From assembly GCF_010015585.1 (NCBI RefSeq), contig NW_022985071.1:894100-958099 (forward strand): a stretch of 64,000 nt of DNA. The letters run 5' to 3'. The notes under the pieces were generated by a model, which saw only the letters and a program-made list of their open reading frames with translations, was not told the DNA's origin and searched no databases. This document shows, piece by piece, positions 45,017 through 56,104 of this stretch (position 1 is the stretch's first letter; each line of letters starts with the position of its first letter). The translations under genes were made by a program, and so were the position numbers. The stretch is from Eremomyces bilateralis CBS 781.70. Its lineage: Eukaryota; Ascomycota; Dothideomycetes; Eremomycetales; Eremomycetaceae.

Positions 45017-45332
45017 AGCGTTGTGACAGACTGTAGTGTTACATTACATATATGGATTAAATCGGGTGTTCCAGTTGGCAGTGCGTTTGGATCAGGATCA
45101 TAGCGTATCGAATTATTCGAACAGCACGGATTTCAATATCAAGGCGTTGTATGTCACCGTGTATCATTCGAAATGAACGGTAAATCTTTATAATGACCAG
45201 CGCGCAAAGCCAAACGCCGACATATGTCGCTAGCAAAGGTATACACGACTCCTGTTACTCCATGCCAGTTATCTGTACACGTAACGGTACCAGCCCCCTA
45301 TTAGACAACCCAAGCGGACATTTCCAGATTGG
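45017..45332. other. shared 3' spacer between VPS55 and VPS68
   Basis: This 316-bp spacer holds both 3' ends. No coding frame is supported. Confidence 0.5.
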
Positions 45333-46040
45333 TCACAGGGCAAGATTATAGGTATACTCGTCTTCCATATTTTGAGCGACCCATAGGACAGCCGAGCTGC
45401 GAAACGTAAGCCTGGTGCCTGTGGAATTATGTATCCGATAACATACCTCAGCATGATCATAGAATTGGCAAGGACATTGGCCACGCCAAACCATAGGGTC
45501 GGGAACCCGTAGTCTGGAACAAGGTACTTCAATACCATGACAGTCTGCCAAAAATTGTCAGCGAGTGTACCAATGTAAGGCGAAGTCATTCAGGAGAACG
45601 TACAACACTGCCGGCCAGCCCGCCAGCCATCAGCGCAAAGCCCATGAAGAGCACCAGCCTTGCTTTCCAGGCCACGCCATTCCCACTGTAGCTGAAGCTG
45701 TCTCCGGTCAACCGACTCTTATCGATGCTGTTGATCACCAGCATGCCCAAAGCCGAGCAGATTCCCGGGATCCAGTCCACGAAATTGACGTGCACATCAG
45801 AGCCGTTCTTGGCCGACCTCGAATAGGCGGCGGCATCGATGAAGAAGAAGAAGCCCAGGGAGAACTGGAATCCGCGATTAGTTATTGCATCCGGAAGTCT
45901 GTCCAGCGCACCAAGGTAGGGAACGCCTAGAGGAACTAGTAACGTACGAGAGCTCCAGCGGAGTAAACGCCTGCAGCACGCGCATTTGCGCTGTTCATCC
46001 ACTGCGGCCTTCGGAACCGGAACAGGCGGTTTTCAGACAT
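45333..46040 (-). CDS. VPS68: vacuolar protein sorting protein 68 (UPF0220/TMEM50 family), 171 aa
   Basis: Exons 46040-45948, 45864-45604, 45544-45447 and 45396-45333 sum to 172 codons. Diagnostic motifs are NARAAGVYSAGALFSLGFFF, FVDWIPGICSALGMLVINSI, DKSRLTGDSFSYSGNGVAWK, then ARLVLFMGFALMAGGLAGSV, VLKYLVPDYGFPTLWFGVAN and the C-terminal AQNMEDEYTYNLAL. Four membrane helices are evident. Yeast Vps68 is required together with Vps55 in one complex on endosomes. It is convergent with VPS55 and divergent from LOC1 (434 bp between starts). Confidence 0.94.
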
Positions 46041-46474
46041 GATGTGGTCGAAAAAGTGCGGGAGTCGGGACAATGTGTGTCGAGATGGAAGCAGGAAGAC
46101 TCAAGCTGTATGAACTTGGGAAATTATAAAGCCAAACCGGAAAGGCAGCAGTGGTCGACTCGTCGTAACTCGTACACCAGCAAGCAGCATGCGACCCTCT
46201 GTAACGCTGACGACCGATGGAGGTCGTTCTGGCTGCGGCTTGGGGGATTCACCCGAAGTTCTTCCGTGCTAAACCAGAGCACGTGACAAAGAATATCTGC
46301 ACGTGACCGGATTGAGAGAGTGGCGGTGTAGTGACAGGGATAAATAGGGCCCGTTTTAAAATTGATCCTTGCACCGCAGGATCTTGATCTGGAATCTGGA
46401 TATCCTGGCCGTGGCCGTACATTGACACGGATAGTTTTTCTGTTCTCCGATCTACCCAAAACAGCACACCAAAA
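46041..46474. promoter_or_regulatory. bidirectional promoter VPS68/LOC1
   Basis: This 434-bp divergent region contains two ACGTGAC motifs (near 46279 and 46301) and a TAAATAGGG stretch. The assignment of these as sites is speculative. Confidence 0.35.
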
Positions 46475-47161
46475 ATGGCGAACACCAAACCATCAAACAT
46501 GGCGAAGTCCAAGCCATCAAGTTCCAAGCCATCTTCCAAACCGGGTTCCAAGCCAGGTTCCAAGCCGTCAGGCTTGGGGGAGAAGAAGCGGACCGGGAAG
46601 CCTCGTAAGGCGAAGGAGGAGGTGAAGACCTCCCGAGAGAAGCAAGGTCCCAAAAAGAAGCGAAGAACCTACACGGAGAAAGAGTTGGGGATTCCCACGT
46701 TGAACATGATCACCCCCGCGGGCGTCCAGAAACCTAGCGGGAAGAAGAAGGGCAAGGTCTTCGTGGACGACCCGGACAGCCTGCAGACCATTCTTGCTAT
46801 GGTGAACGCAGAAAAAGAAGGTCAAATCGAGTCAAAAATGACCAAAGCGGTGGGTTTATTTAGTTTATTTGCGTACCTATACATCGTTTCTAATTGCGGA
46901 CATATCCAGAGACATATGGAGGAGATTCGTGAAGCCCGCCGCAAAGAAGCAGAAGCTCGCCATGAGAGCAAGCGATCCAAGCTGGTAAGTGAACATCTAT
47001 CTACCGCTGAAGTGAATATGTTGTTGACCGTACGAAAGGAGGAAACCAAAGGCGAACTGAAGCGCCAAAAGAAAAGACCCTCGGAATCTGACTCAGTCAA
47101 GCCGGAGGGCGAAGACTCTCAGGCTCGTGGGAAAGCCAAAAAGCGGGTATCCTTTGGATAA
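46475..47161 (+). CDS. LOC1: LOC1-type 60S ribosomal subunit assembly/export protein, 190 aa
   Basis: Exons 46475-46849, 46910-46984 and 47039-47161 give 190 aa. After a Lys/Ser/Pro-rich N-terminus the LOC1 signature is present: [60 protein letters not shown], then [14 protein letters not shown]. In yeast Loc1 is a nuclear dsRNA-binding factor for pre-60S processing and ASH1 mRNA localisation. Highly basic throughout, it ends in the nuclear-signal-like [10 protein letters not shown]. It is convergent with the hydrolase gene, leaving only 48 bp between stop codons. Confidence 0.9.
   Translation: MANTKPSNMAKSKPSSSKPSSKPGSKPGSKPSGLGEKKRTGKPRKAKEEVKTSREKQGPKKKRRTYTEKELGIPTLNMITPAGVQKPSGKKKGKVFVDDPDSLQTILAMVNAEKEGQIESKMTKAVGLFSLFAYLYIVSNCGHIQRHMEEIREARRKEAEARHESKRSKLVSEHLSTAEVNMLLTVRKEETKGELKRQKKRPSESDSVKPEGEDSQARGKAKKRVSFG
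46507..46569 (+). repeat. LOC1: coding short repeat (SKPS/SKPG) at the LOC1 N-terminus
   Basis: Repeats of the 9- to 12-bp unit TCCAAGCC(A/G) encode successive Ser-Lys-Pro-Ser/Gly units. The region is probably length-variable between strains. Confidence 0.75.
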
Positions 47162-47209
47162 AAGAGCTGGACTTGTACATTATGCCCGAAGATACCACCG
47201 GAATGGCAG

Positions 47210-48685
47210 CTATATGGCCAACTGCAGTTTCCGTCGCATTGGGTGGAATTCAGGGGACCCATTTCCCGCATGCTTATATACTGGATCGTCCGATTGCACT
47301 GACTGCACTGAGTCCAAATCGATATCCTTGGCCATCGTCTTGAAAAATTTTCCGACCTAGAGGGATGAGTCAGGACGATCAGGCAGAACGGATAACAACT
47401 TACAGCTCGTGCAAACCACCTGCTTCCTCCAGTTTCAAACCAGGCAAGGTGGCCTCCGAGGGACGTTGTACAAAGAACGGCATATGGGTTGAACTTAAAC
47501 TCCTCGAACGGAATGGCAGCTCGGACGGCAATCTACGGCTCCAGTCAGTGAGTGGGTTCCCTAAGGAAGATATGGTCTTACAGGATCATCGGTTGCATTG
47601 ATGGCTAGCAAAGGAGTCCTCACCGCAAGCAATGCGTCGGAGGAGGAAGCGTCCCTATAATATGCGCCCTCTGATGGGTACCCCCATGTGGGCCCTTGCA
47701 CATGTCTGAAGAGGTGTCAGCTTTGAGCGTCGCAGTCCAAGTCTGTGTGAAATACCTATCGAACTCATAGAGATACGTCGAGTTTCGAACAGCATCAATA
47801 TCAATGCGGGGGTTTTTTGCAATTTGCTCCCAGTGTCTAGATCGTCAGTGGACTGCTTTTGCCAGGTGTTCGAGATTTGCCTCACTGTTCGAATAATCCT
47901 TTCATGTTCGTACCCATAACTTTTGAGTAAACGTTCAACCCCAGGAAGGAATTTTGGAGGACATGGTTGCTAACATCCAGATTCCATGGATTTGAGCAGA
48001 CCACCGCGGCTTTGATGACGCTGTTGTCTCCCTCTTCTCCCAAATAGTTGGTCAAGATGTTCGCACCCAATGAGAACCCTACGGCAAACAGCGGGCGATT
48101 GGGAAACGTCTCCCGGAGCCACTTCACCAGTTGCCGGACATCCCAAGTGGCTCGGGCATTAAACAGCACCTCGCTGGTGATCTGCGACCTGGCGCAGCCT
48201 CGCGCATTGATGACGCACGCTTCCCAACCGCCCTCGTTGGTCACCTCTTCCAAGGCATGCCGCAGATAGACCTCGTGGGAGCCGCCGCTCAAGCCGTGAA
48301 GGAGCACTAGCATCGGTTTGCCATCCTCGGAGCCGATACCCTTGAATTCTTCGTCCGTAAAGAAGGTGGTCCTCGGGGGCAGAGACACGTCCGGCTTGTC
48401 TGCTTTGCTGTCCACCACGAAATCCACAGCGAAACTGCCCACAAATGCCGGGTTTTCGGCCTGGAATACCCTACGCCTGTAGTGCGTCTTGGGAGCAGCC
48501 TGGTTCACGGCCGTCCAGCAGGTTTGTACATGACCATTGAAAAGGAGTGGATTCAAGTGGCAAGGCGGGATAACTTTTCGAACAATCTCCGCGAATTCCG
48601 TCTCCTTTCCCCCGTTCGTCTTGAAGTTAACCGTCCTTTCCGGGTAGATAAAGGACATATCCGCATGTCCAATCCATGAAGCCAT
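47210..48685 (-). CDS. alpha/beta hydrolase of the EHT1/EEB1/YMR210W family, 426 aa
   Basis: Exons 48685-47886, 47836-47756, 47705-47582, 47532-47404 and 47356-47210 sum to 427 codons. The fold begins LNPLLFNGHVQTCWTAV, then MLVLLHGLSGGSHEVYLRHA (oxyanion region), NARGCARSQITSEVLFNA and the nucleophile elbow GFSLGAN (Ser). The acid is expected in AINATDDP and the catalytic His in TTSLGGHLAWFE. TWGYPSEGAYYRDASSSDAL is highly conserved in the yeast Eht1/Eeb1 group, which makes and hydrolyses medium-chain fatty acid ethyl esters. The exact substrate here is unknown. It is divergent from MAU2. Confidence 0.88.
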
Positions 48686-49220
48686 CTTAAAAAACAGGCG
48701 TTAGCGGAAGTAGTCAAAGCGAGAGAATAAGTAGGTCGGCAGAATAGATCAGGTTTAAAACGCTACGCCAAAATCTAGGACAGGACATAAAAACACTATT
48801 CTTAAACCTTTTCTCTCTAATTCCCTCCCAAAGATGAACGTTGCAGAATCTCCCTAGTGTTGCCAGTTGCCACCTTTCGCGGTGGTTGTCTACCTAGTAC
48901 AGGCCCTACAGGGAGAAAGGAACATGAACCGCGGTCCGGAGTGGTTGTCCAATCAAACGCGTCATGTCACTGGATCGCGTTCTGCGCCACATTCAACGTC
49001 TCTCCGTCATCCTGTCCGTCTCATGGATCTGTCCAACACTCCAACTTCAGCATCAGGACGGCTTTGTAGCAGTCTATATTCATTAATACCGTACCATCTT
49101 CATTAATATTACAACTGTCTACAAGTACTGCATTCGCCAGTTGTGCGTCAACTTTGCACATCCAGAAGGAGACCATCTATTTGCACCACCTACCACGGTG
49201 CTTATGACCATGTGCCCATC
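48686..49220. promoter_or_regulatory. bidirectional promoter hydrolase/MAU2
   Basis: This 535-bp region lies between two divergent starts. An ATG at 49199 upstream of the chosen MAU2 start is not in the conserved frame. No gene is seen. Confidence 0.35.
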
Positions 49221-51805
49221 ATGAGTTGGCAGAACTATCCACCGACATACAATGGGATTCCTCCCCCGTATGGCACACCAAATAATGCCAACTTGCCCCC
49301 GCCTGATCAGTTTACACAGTCATTACCCGGACAGCCAATGCCATATGGCAGCCCTCACAACTTCCAACAGTCGGAGTACGCGACTCCAAGGCAGAATGCG
49401 TCCAGCCATCCCGCTGGACCCTATATTAATATGCCCGGTCCGCAACAGCAACATGTGCACCAGAACTACCAGGCCGTGAATCATCCGCAACCTCCACAAC
49501 ACCACATCCCCCAATTCCCACCCTATGGGCATCCTCAGGCCTATCATCCCCAATATTATGGACCTCCGGTTCAGAACCAGCAACCTCCACCCCCCATGCG
49601 CCAATTCTCACACTCCCAACCAGTCCCTCAACCAGGCCTACATGGGCAACCACAAGGTCAGCCACCGCGTCCGCCGCCTTCTAACCCCTCCCCTCAGCCC
49701 CAAGGGAGGAAGAATGTTGCGGTCGTGGTGCCTGGCCATTCAACGCAACATAAAGCTCCTAGTCAGACAAAGAGGAAGAGTTCAACCCCCCGGGTTGATG
49801 ACCAGCCTGCAGTTGATCATCAGAAGGTGCTGCTCTGTCTTGCCGAAGAGTACATCGCCGCCGCCCATGGGATAGCTCCCCGTATTGCCAAAGACCCCGA
49901 CCAGCGCGGGTTGGATGAGTATTCAAAACTCATGTCCACTGGTCTGGGGTGTATGGAGGCCGTGTTGAAGAATTTCCGCCTTCATCCACGTCAGGAAGCG
50001 AGTCTCCGGTTGAGATACGCGACGATCCTTAGCAAGGAGACTCAGAACCATGATTATGCTGAACTGGTTCTCACCAAATCCATCACTCTTTGCGACAGAA
50101 ACAAACTGCTAGATCTCAAGTACAGCTCACAGCATCTCTTAGCGAGAGTTCTCTTCGAGACGCAACCGAGGGCAGCGTTGAAGTCACTGGATAAGTATGT
50201 TCAAGACGTCGAAGCGTAAGTATTCCTCTCTATCCTGGATTTCCACTCTCATTATAGACAGATATCAACATGTTCCATGGATCTATGCATTTCGTTTCCT
50301 AAGGGCGACGCTTTCGTTGCAGTCTACTAGCCACGTTGACATCTCTGCTGGACTGTCCAATCTTCGAAGCGTCGTCGAAACGGCGAGTAAGTGTGGTGAC
50401 CAATTCGTCGCCGCAATGGCAGCGGTAATGGAAGGCCTGGCCCACTTGATGAAAACTGGACCCGAAAGCGTACAACAAACACAACATGCAATTGCTCAAG
50501 CCAGGAAGTTGCAGCAGCAATGCGGCGGTACCAAGGCGCTACCGATCTGGCGGCTGCTCGACTGCGTGCACCTAGCCTCTGCGCTTCAGAGCTCCGACCG
50601 CGACCAAGCAAAGGCGGTCATGCAAGACATGCATGAGTCCATGGACGCCGAGGGAGAACGAGACATGTGGTCCGACGATGGCTCGTTCGGCGTCGAGATT
50701 CGAACCGCTCCTGGCAATGGACTCACGGACGATACAGGCGGCGTGTTCAGAAAGACGGCCGATGGGCGGGATGCTTTGGTGTTCTCCTGGTTGCGCCATG
50801 ATGAGGTCTATCTTCTCGCTTATTATCTCAGCGGGTTCACGATGGACCTGCATCTGATGAACGACGGGCGGGCCCAAGAATTCTTAAAGTCGGCCTCAAT
50901 CAAGCTGCAAGGTAATTTAAACCTCTAAAAACCTTGATTTCTCGGCTGACGAAAGGCAAATAGCAGAATCGGCCGATAGCAAGGCATTCGGGGCTTTGAG
51001 CGACCAACTTGCGCACCAGAGCAGCCATAATCTCCTTCAATGGCAGATCCGCCTCCACGAAGCATTCACCGCTAGCACCAGGGAAGACTGGAATGCCGCC
51101 CAACGTATCCTCGAACAGCTCTTTTCGTCCGTCCAAAACCACCAAGTGCCCCACAATCTCTTCCGATGGGCAACCTATCTCTCCGGGCTCATTGCCCAAG
51201 GTCGCGGTAACTTAGATGAAGCGCTGTCGATCTTCCAGTCCCAAGTCTTTTCCCTTCCGTCGAGCCAAGCGGTACCCGATCTGTACGACCCGTACCTCAC
51301 CCTCCGCATCCTCGCGAACCTCCACTCCCTACTGATCATCCGCGACCCGGCCCATCCGAAACATCACGAATGCGAAGCGCTCCTCACGCACTTGGTCCCC
51401 TTCTGCGCGTCGCATCCGAACCGCAGCATCGTGTCCCTCTACTACATCGTCCGCACCGTGGCCGACTCCTCCACGTCCGGCGGCGTAATCGGCCCCAAGA
51501 AATCCCTGCAGCAAGCGCTGTTCGAATGCAAGGCTATCTCGAACAACCAGCTGCTGCGCGTCTGCATGGGACTGGTGTGTTTGAAGTTCTTCCCCGGGAT
51601 CGTGAGCGAGCAGTCGGTGAAGAGCGCGCGTGTCTTTGAGCGGCTGAGCAAGGAGAGCCTCTTGTGGAGTTGCGTCGCGGCGGGTAATATGGCGAGTACG
51701 TTGGAGGTGAACAATCATCGCGCCGAGGCGGATCAGGTGCGACGAGAGTCGGTGGCGAAGGTGGAGAGGTTGCCACAGGTATTAAGGAGGAGATGTGAGT
51801 TCTGA
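49221..51805 (+). CDS. MAU2/SCC4 cohesin-loading factor, 828 aa
   Basis: Exons 49221-50215, 50262-50911 and 50964-51805 give 828 aa. The first about 200 residues are Pro/Gln/His-rich (PPYGTPNNANLPPPDQ, QPPPPMRQFSHSQPVPQPG), as is usual in filamentous fungi. The TPR-like Cohesin_load domain follows: VLLCLAEEYIAAAHGIAPR, MEAVLKNFRLHPRQEASLRL, YATILSKETQNHDYAELVLT and further helical repeats to the C-terminus (SARVFERLSKESLLWSCVAA). Mau2/Scc4 pairs with Mis4/Scc2 to load cohesin on chromatin. A GTGAGT sequence right at the final codons could be an additional donor, so the last few residues are uncertain. Confidence 0.9.
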
Positions 51806-52119
51806 ATCACAGGTAGTGCGGAAAGATGGCGCTTCATTCAATGTGAAATGTATTTCAGCCAAGGCGTCTGGAGGCTCGGGGAGAATCGGTTCAAATGAAT
51901 AATTACAGTAATAGCAAAATGATCCTGCGCCTCTAAACCGTGGGTATCCCAGGTGCCCATTCCAGTTGGTCTGTCCTCTGCCAGGGGACCATTTGTGAAC
52001 CTTCAATCACTCCCATTCGCAAACGCCAGAGATCATCCAATCATACTTCCTGCATAACAGCGTTATAAACAGAACCGCCGTCATCACCGCTTCTGGATCG
52101 CCGATACCCAGCAACCATT
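51806..52119. other. convergent spacer
   Basis: It holds the 3' ends of MAU2 and of the next minus-strand gene. No gene is seen. Confidence 0.5.
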
Positions 52120-54676
52120 TCACCATCCCAACACCTTCTCCCCCTTCATATCCTCCCCCTTCCTCCACTCCTCCACCATCGCCACCGCCACCCTCACCAC
52201 ATCCAACGCGCTCCTCCCAACCGGGTTCCCCGTCCAGAAATCCCCCGACAAGTCGATTGGCCCCTGCGGCCCGCCTCCGACGCGTGGCTCGTTGCCCTTG
52301 CCCGCATCCTCCGGCACCTTCAACCGGTGCGCCCTGTGCGTGAACCACTGCGACGCGCCCATGGGCGGCTCCCGCTTGCTGGCCCGTTCCACCGTCCTCG
52401 GAAACGCGGCAGCCACGTGGTCGAAGAGGATGGAGGACGCTTTAGCGGACCAGGACAGCAGGCTCTCGTGGTTGTCGTGCAGCACGTGCGGGGGGGCGAG
52501 GTGCGCGGTCCAGGAGTTCTTGTCGACCGGGGCGGATTTGCCGGCGGTCCCGTTGGACGTCGACGGACGGTTCCGTTCGTTCTTGCTCATTTCGTAGACC
52601 TGCTGTGCTACGTGGCCAATATGACTCGCGATGGCGACGCCGAGGGCGAAATGGATGCCGAGGAGCGGGCTGTACTTGCCGCCGTCCATCCCAATGACGT
52701 AGAAGCGCGCTCGGAACTCTTTCCAGAGGGGGAGCAGGCTTTTCCATTGTTCGAGGTCGCCGGGGGTGTTGTTGCGGAGGTACCGACGGTAATCGGCAAG
52801 GTAGAAGGAGAGCATGAAGGCCATTATGCATTCGAGGGATAGGAGGAGACTGGCTGCATGCTCACGGCTCGACGGATTGAATCGATTGGAGTTGAACATG
52901 TCACCGGAAGTCCGTTTCAGCTTGCGACCGAGGGTCGAGTATTGTTGGGCCAGGAGTTTCCAGTACTCGCATTCTTCGGGTGAGCTGGTGTTGCGCACTC
53001 GGGATCGTGGCCGGGTAGACGAAGATGGGCCGATGGAGGAGGGTGTGGCCGCGTTCGACGGCGCGCTGCCTGGAGTGTGGATTGTCGGGGTGATAAGTGC
53101 CGGCGGGGAAGACTGGTTAATGGCTGGAAGGCCATTACTTGGGGCGGCCTGAGAAGGCTTCTCTTTCGTTGGCTCTAGCACCGCAGAATCCTTAGACCGC
53201 CTCGTCGCAGGCGGATAGCTAACCGAAGTAGAGTCCGATCGCTCCTTAGAATTCTTGGCGACTTTCTCTCCTTTCACCGGATCCACTCGGTTGTTAGTTG
53301 TGTTGGTCACGTTGTCAGCGTCCTTCAACACGGACTGCAAGCGAGCTCTACTCGCTTTGCGGAACTTGAGGGTCGATATAAGCGATCGACGCCTCCCCGT
53401 CCCACCCGCCACTTCATCTGCCTCCCGAGGTACGTTCCGAGGTGGATCGTGATCAACCGAGTCTCCATTTTTAGGTAAGCTTGGGCTTCCCGAAGGTTTT
53501 TTCATGGAGCGCGCAATGGCTTTTGGACCAGCCGAGGGATCGGGTGAGGCGACAGCTGGCGATTTGGGCGGAATCTTCTTGCCCGATTGCTTTCCTCCGC
53601 TCAGTTTCCGCAACTCAACTTCAATGGTTTCGGGAAGGTCGTCGTCGAGCATAGGTGGGAGACCCCACGGTGGTGATTGACTTTTGGAATTTAGAGCAGA
53701 GTCACCATTCGACGGTGGCAGGGTAGGGGATATCATTGGGGGTAAGCCATGTGGTGTGAGATTCTCGGGATCGTGACGCTCGGTTGCAGATCCGTGGGAA
53801 ATACGTTTTGATGGTTCTTTTCCAACGCTCGGAGGCGGCGGAGAGGACCGTGATTTCTTTGCTGGCTTCTGCTCTTCAGACGGGCGAGAATCCGCCTTGG
53901 GTTTGTGGGTGGACTTTGTCCCGATCGCTTCCTCGTAGGACCTTCGATTGTCAAATCAACAGAGTATAGTAGCAGCTAAATTCGACATACCTCTTCCGGC
54001 TATGAGAATACCCTTGCTCAGATTCGCTTACATTGCGATGTTCTGAAAGTACATCATTCTCCGGTGCATCCATCGGTCGCGTCATCGGCATCGCCGATAG
54101 CTTCGCTACCACTTGATCGAGATTGATTTCAGGAATACCCTTTCGAGCTTCGCCTCCAACAATCCGAGTTGGCCCAAAGGTTGGCGTTGGAGTGTTCGAG
54201 AGTTTGCCTTCTTTTTTCGCCTTATATTGCCCAAAGGTCAACTTCTTCCGGGGAGCGCTGGTGGCTGACGTTGTGGGTCTCTCTTCGGCGTGTCCGTTCC
54301 TCTGTTTATCCTGAGCGCGGCGTTCTCTCTCTTGATCGAGTTTGGACTGCAGCATAAACAGAGTCTTTTCATGGTCCCTCAAGACGAAGGTTGAGTATTG
54401 GAGTTGGGATTCGTCGTATTCGAATAAAACGCCCTCGCAATGACCTTCCAGCCCAAAATGGCCGTCGAAGTATCGATATAGTGGAGGATCGTCGGGTACG
54501 GTAACTATATATGGATCGGTGGGAACAGCTTTATTGATACGTTCGACCGCAGCGTTCAGATGCTGTAGCTCCAGTTCTTCCTCCTGGTTCATCACGTATC
54601 GCGAAATGGAAGACTTAGAGCCAGGATGTGTCGAAAACGCGGTCTCCGAAGTGCGACTGAAAGGCAGTATGGACAT
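52120..54676 (-). CDS. large uncharacterised, probably nuclear protein, 835 aa
   Basis: Two exons, 54676-53991 and 53941-52120, are joined by a 49-bp GTATGT intron with the split Arg codon restored. The N-terminal about 130 residues are ordered (YFDGHFGLEGHCEGVLFEYD, STFVLRDHEKTLFMLQSKLD). The middle is basic and Ser/Pro-rich, with LTFGQYKAKKEGK and two related short motifs, HGLPPMISPTLPP and WGLPPMLDDDLPETIEVEL. The C-terminal third is helical (EYWKLLAQQYSTLGRKLKR, HAASLLLSLECIMAFMLSFY, LPLWKEFRARFYVIGMDGGK). The repeated GLPPM-LP motif suggests docking segments. I do not recognise the family with confidence. It has no signal peptide; the hydrophobic LLLSLECIMAFMLSFYLAD is more likely a buried helix than a membrane span. 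Confidence 0.8.
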
Positions 54677-56104
54677 GAGTGCTCCACGCAGGCGTCAGGT
54701 GAGGAGTCGAACGATTCCAAGCACAGGTAAGTCTCACTCCCAGTGAGCCGATCTAGCGCTCTACGCGGTCTCCACGAGCGCATATATTCTCGTGTACTTC
54801 GGTCGAGTCATCAGCGTGGTCGCTTGCAGATGCGTGCCAGGATATCAAACGGTTCGGTCGAGGATGATGTTGGTTGAATGACAAGCAAAAGGAGGCTGCA
54901 ATCGCTATTGGGAGCCAAAGGATCGGAAAACAGAGGGAAGGTGGCTTAAACGAATGTAAACAAAACAGTCGCTGCGGTGTCGCTGGAGCGTTTGCGCTCA
55001 TTCACGTGGGATCTGAACCAGCGACTTCTGTTCAGCGCATTGTTGCCCAGTGGGAGTATTCATTCGCGTGGTGATCAACGCTCGTCTTATGGCCCAATTC
55101 AGCGTTCCGACAGCTTGTGTTCTTCGATATGGATGGCGAGGTCCAGACTGGTATCCGCGTAGGGGTATGAGGCATCCAAAAGCTCAATGATCGACGTTGT
55201 GTGTGTACTCAGTTCGTCTCGAAAACCGACGGCGCGAAAACCAATGTTAAGCTCAGTGTCGCAAGTCGGGCACCATGTCGGACTCAACCTGACTTTGCGC
55301 TCAGCTTGGTAAGGACGGTGAGGAATCAGTCGCGAGGTTTCTTGGTTGCGCCGTGAAGGGATCTAGTGGAGTGATGATGCGCTCTGTGGATGGATAGAGG
55401 GGACGGAGGCATGACAGCAAGATGGAGGAGGTAGATAGTGTTAATGTGGCTGGAATTCTAAGGCCAGTGGCATCTGTGATCTGATATTCTGATATGGTTT
55501 ATGGTATTATATTAGGTAGAGTAATAAGTGCAGTACCGGTAGGTACGGTAAGTAGGGAGTACAGTGTGGTATGTACAGTAGAACCCGAACATATAAATGA
55601 ACGTGATGTAGAGGATGTGGAGGACAGGATGGGATGTGTGAAACTCTGCTGTGAATCAATCCGATGAAGTCAGGGAGGGAACACCACGTGCAGGGATCAC
55701 ATGTGGCGGTGCAGAGTAGAATGATCACGTGATACTATTGACCCAAACGAATGCCTTGGCAGCGGAGCAGGTTTGTCTCACACGCAGCCAGGCTTGCAAA
55801 GGCAGCTTAAGCACTGCTGCAGCGATGATGCTAGACGTCTACCCCCATTCCTGCAGCCGATCATATCAGATCAGATAATTGGTTCGTACATCTTTGGTGA
55901 GATGGATCGGCAGTATGTAATGCAGTTTGAATTACATGTAGGGCGTATGGCACTTGAGGCATTTAAGGAACCGTCAGCGGCACAATTGTAACACAAACTC
56001 GACTCCATCCCTAACATGTCCAGTCTCCTCCCGACCGATGAGATCGGTTGCTCTCAGTTTATGGTATTGTTGAGCCTTCGCACTTCATCATAACTAAGTA
56101 CGCC
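54677..56104. other. 1.4-kb divergent intergenic region
   Basis: Short frames only. A 62-codon minus-strand frame at 55099-55287 has a CPTCD pair but no family. A GTAC/GTA-rich stretch occurs at 55530-55580. Confidence 0.4.

Noticed and set aside
55099-55287. Short minus-strand frame with a CPTCD pair, looking like a zinc ribbon fragment
   Set aside because: Only one Cys pair, no ATG start, no upstream or downstream exon that would complete a domain.
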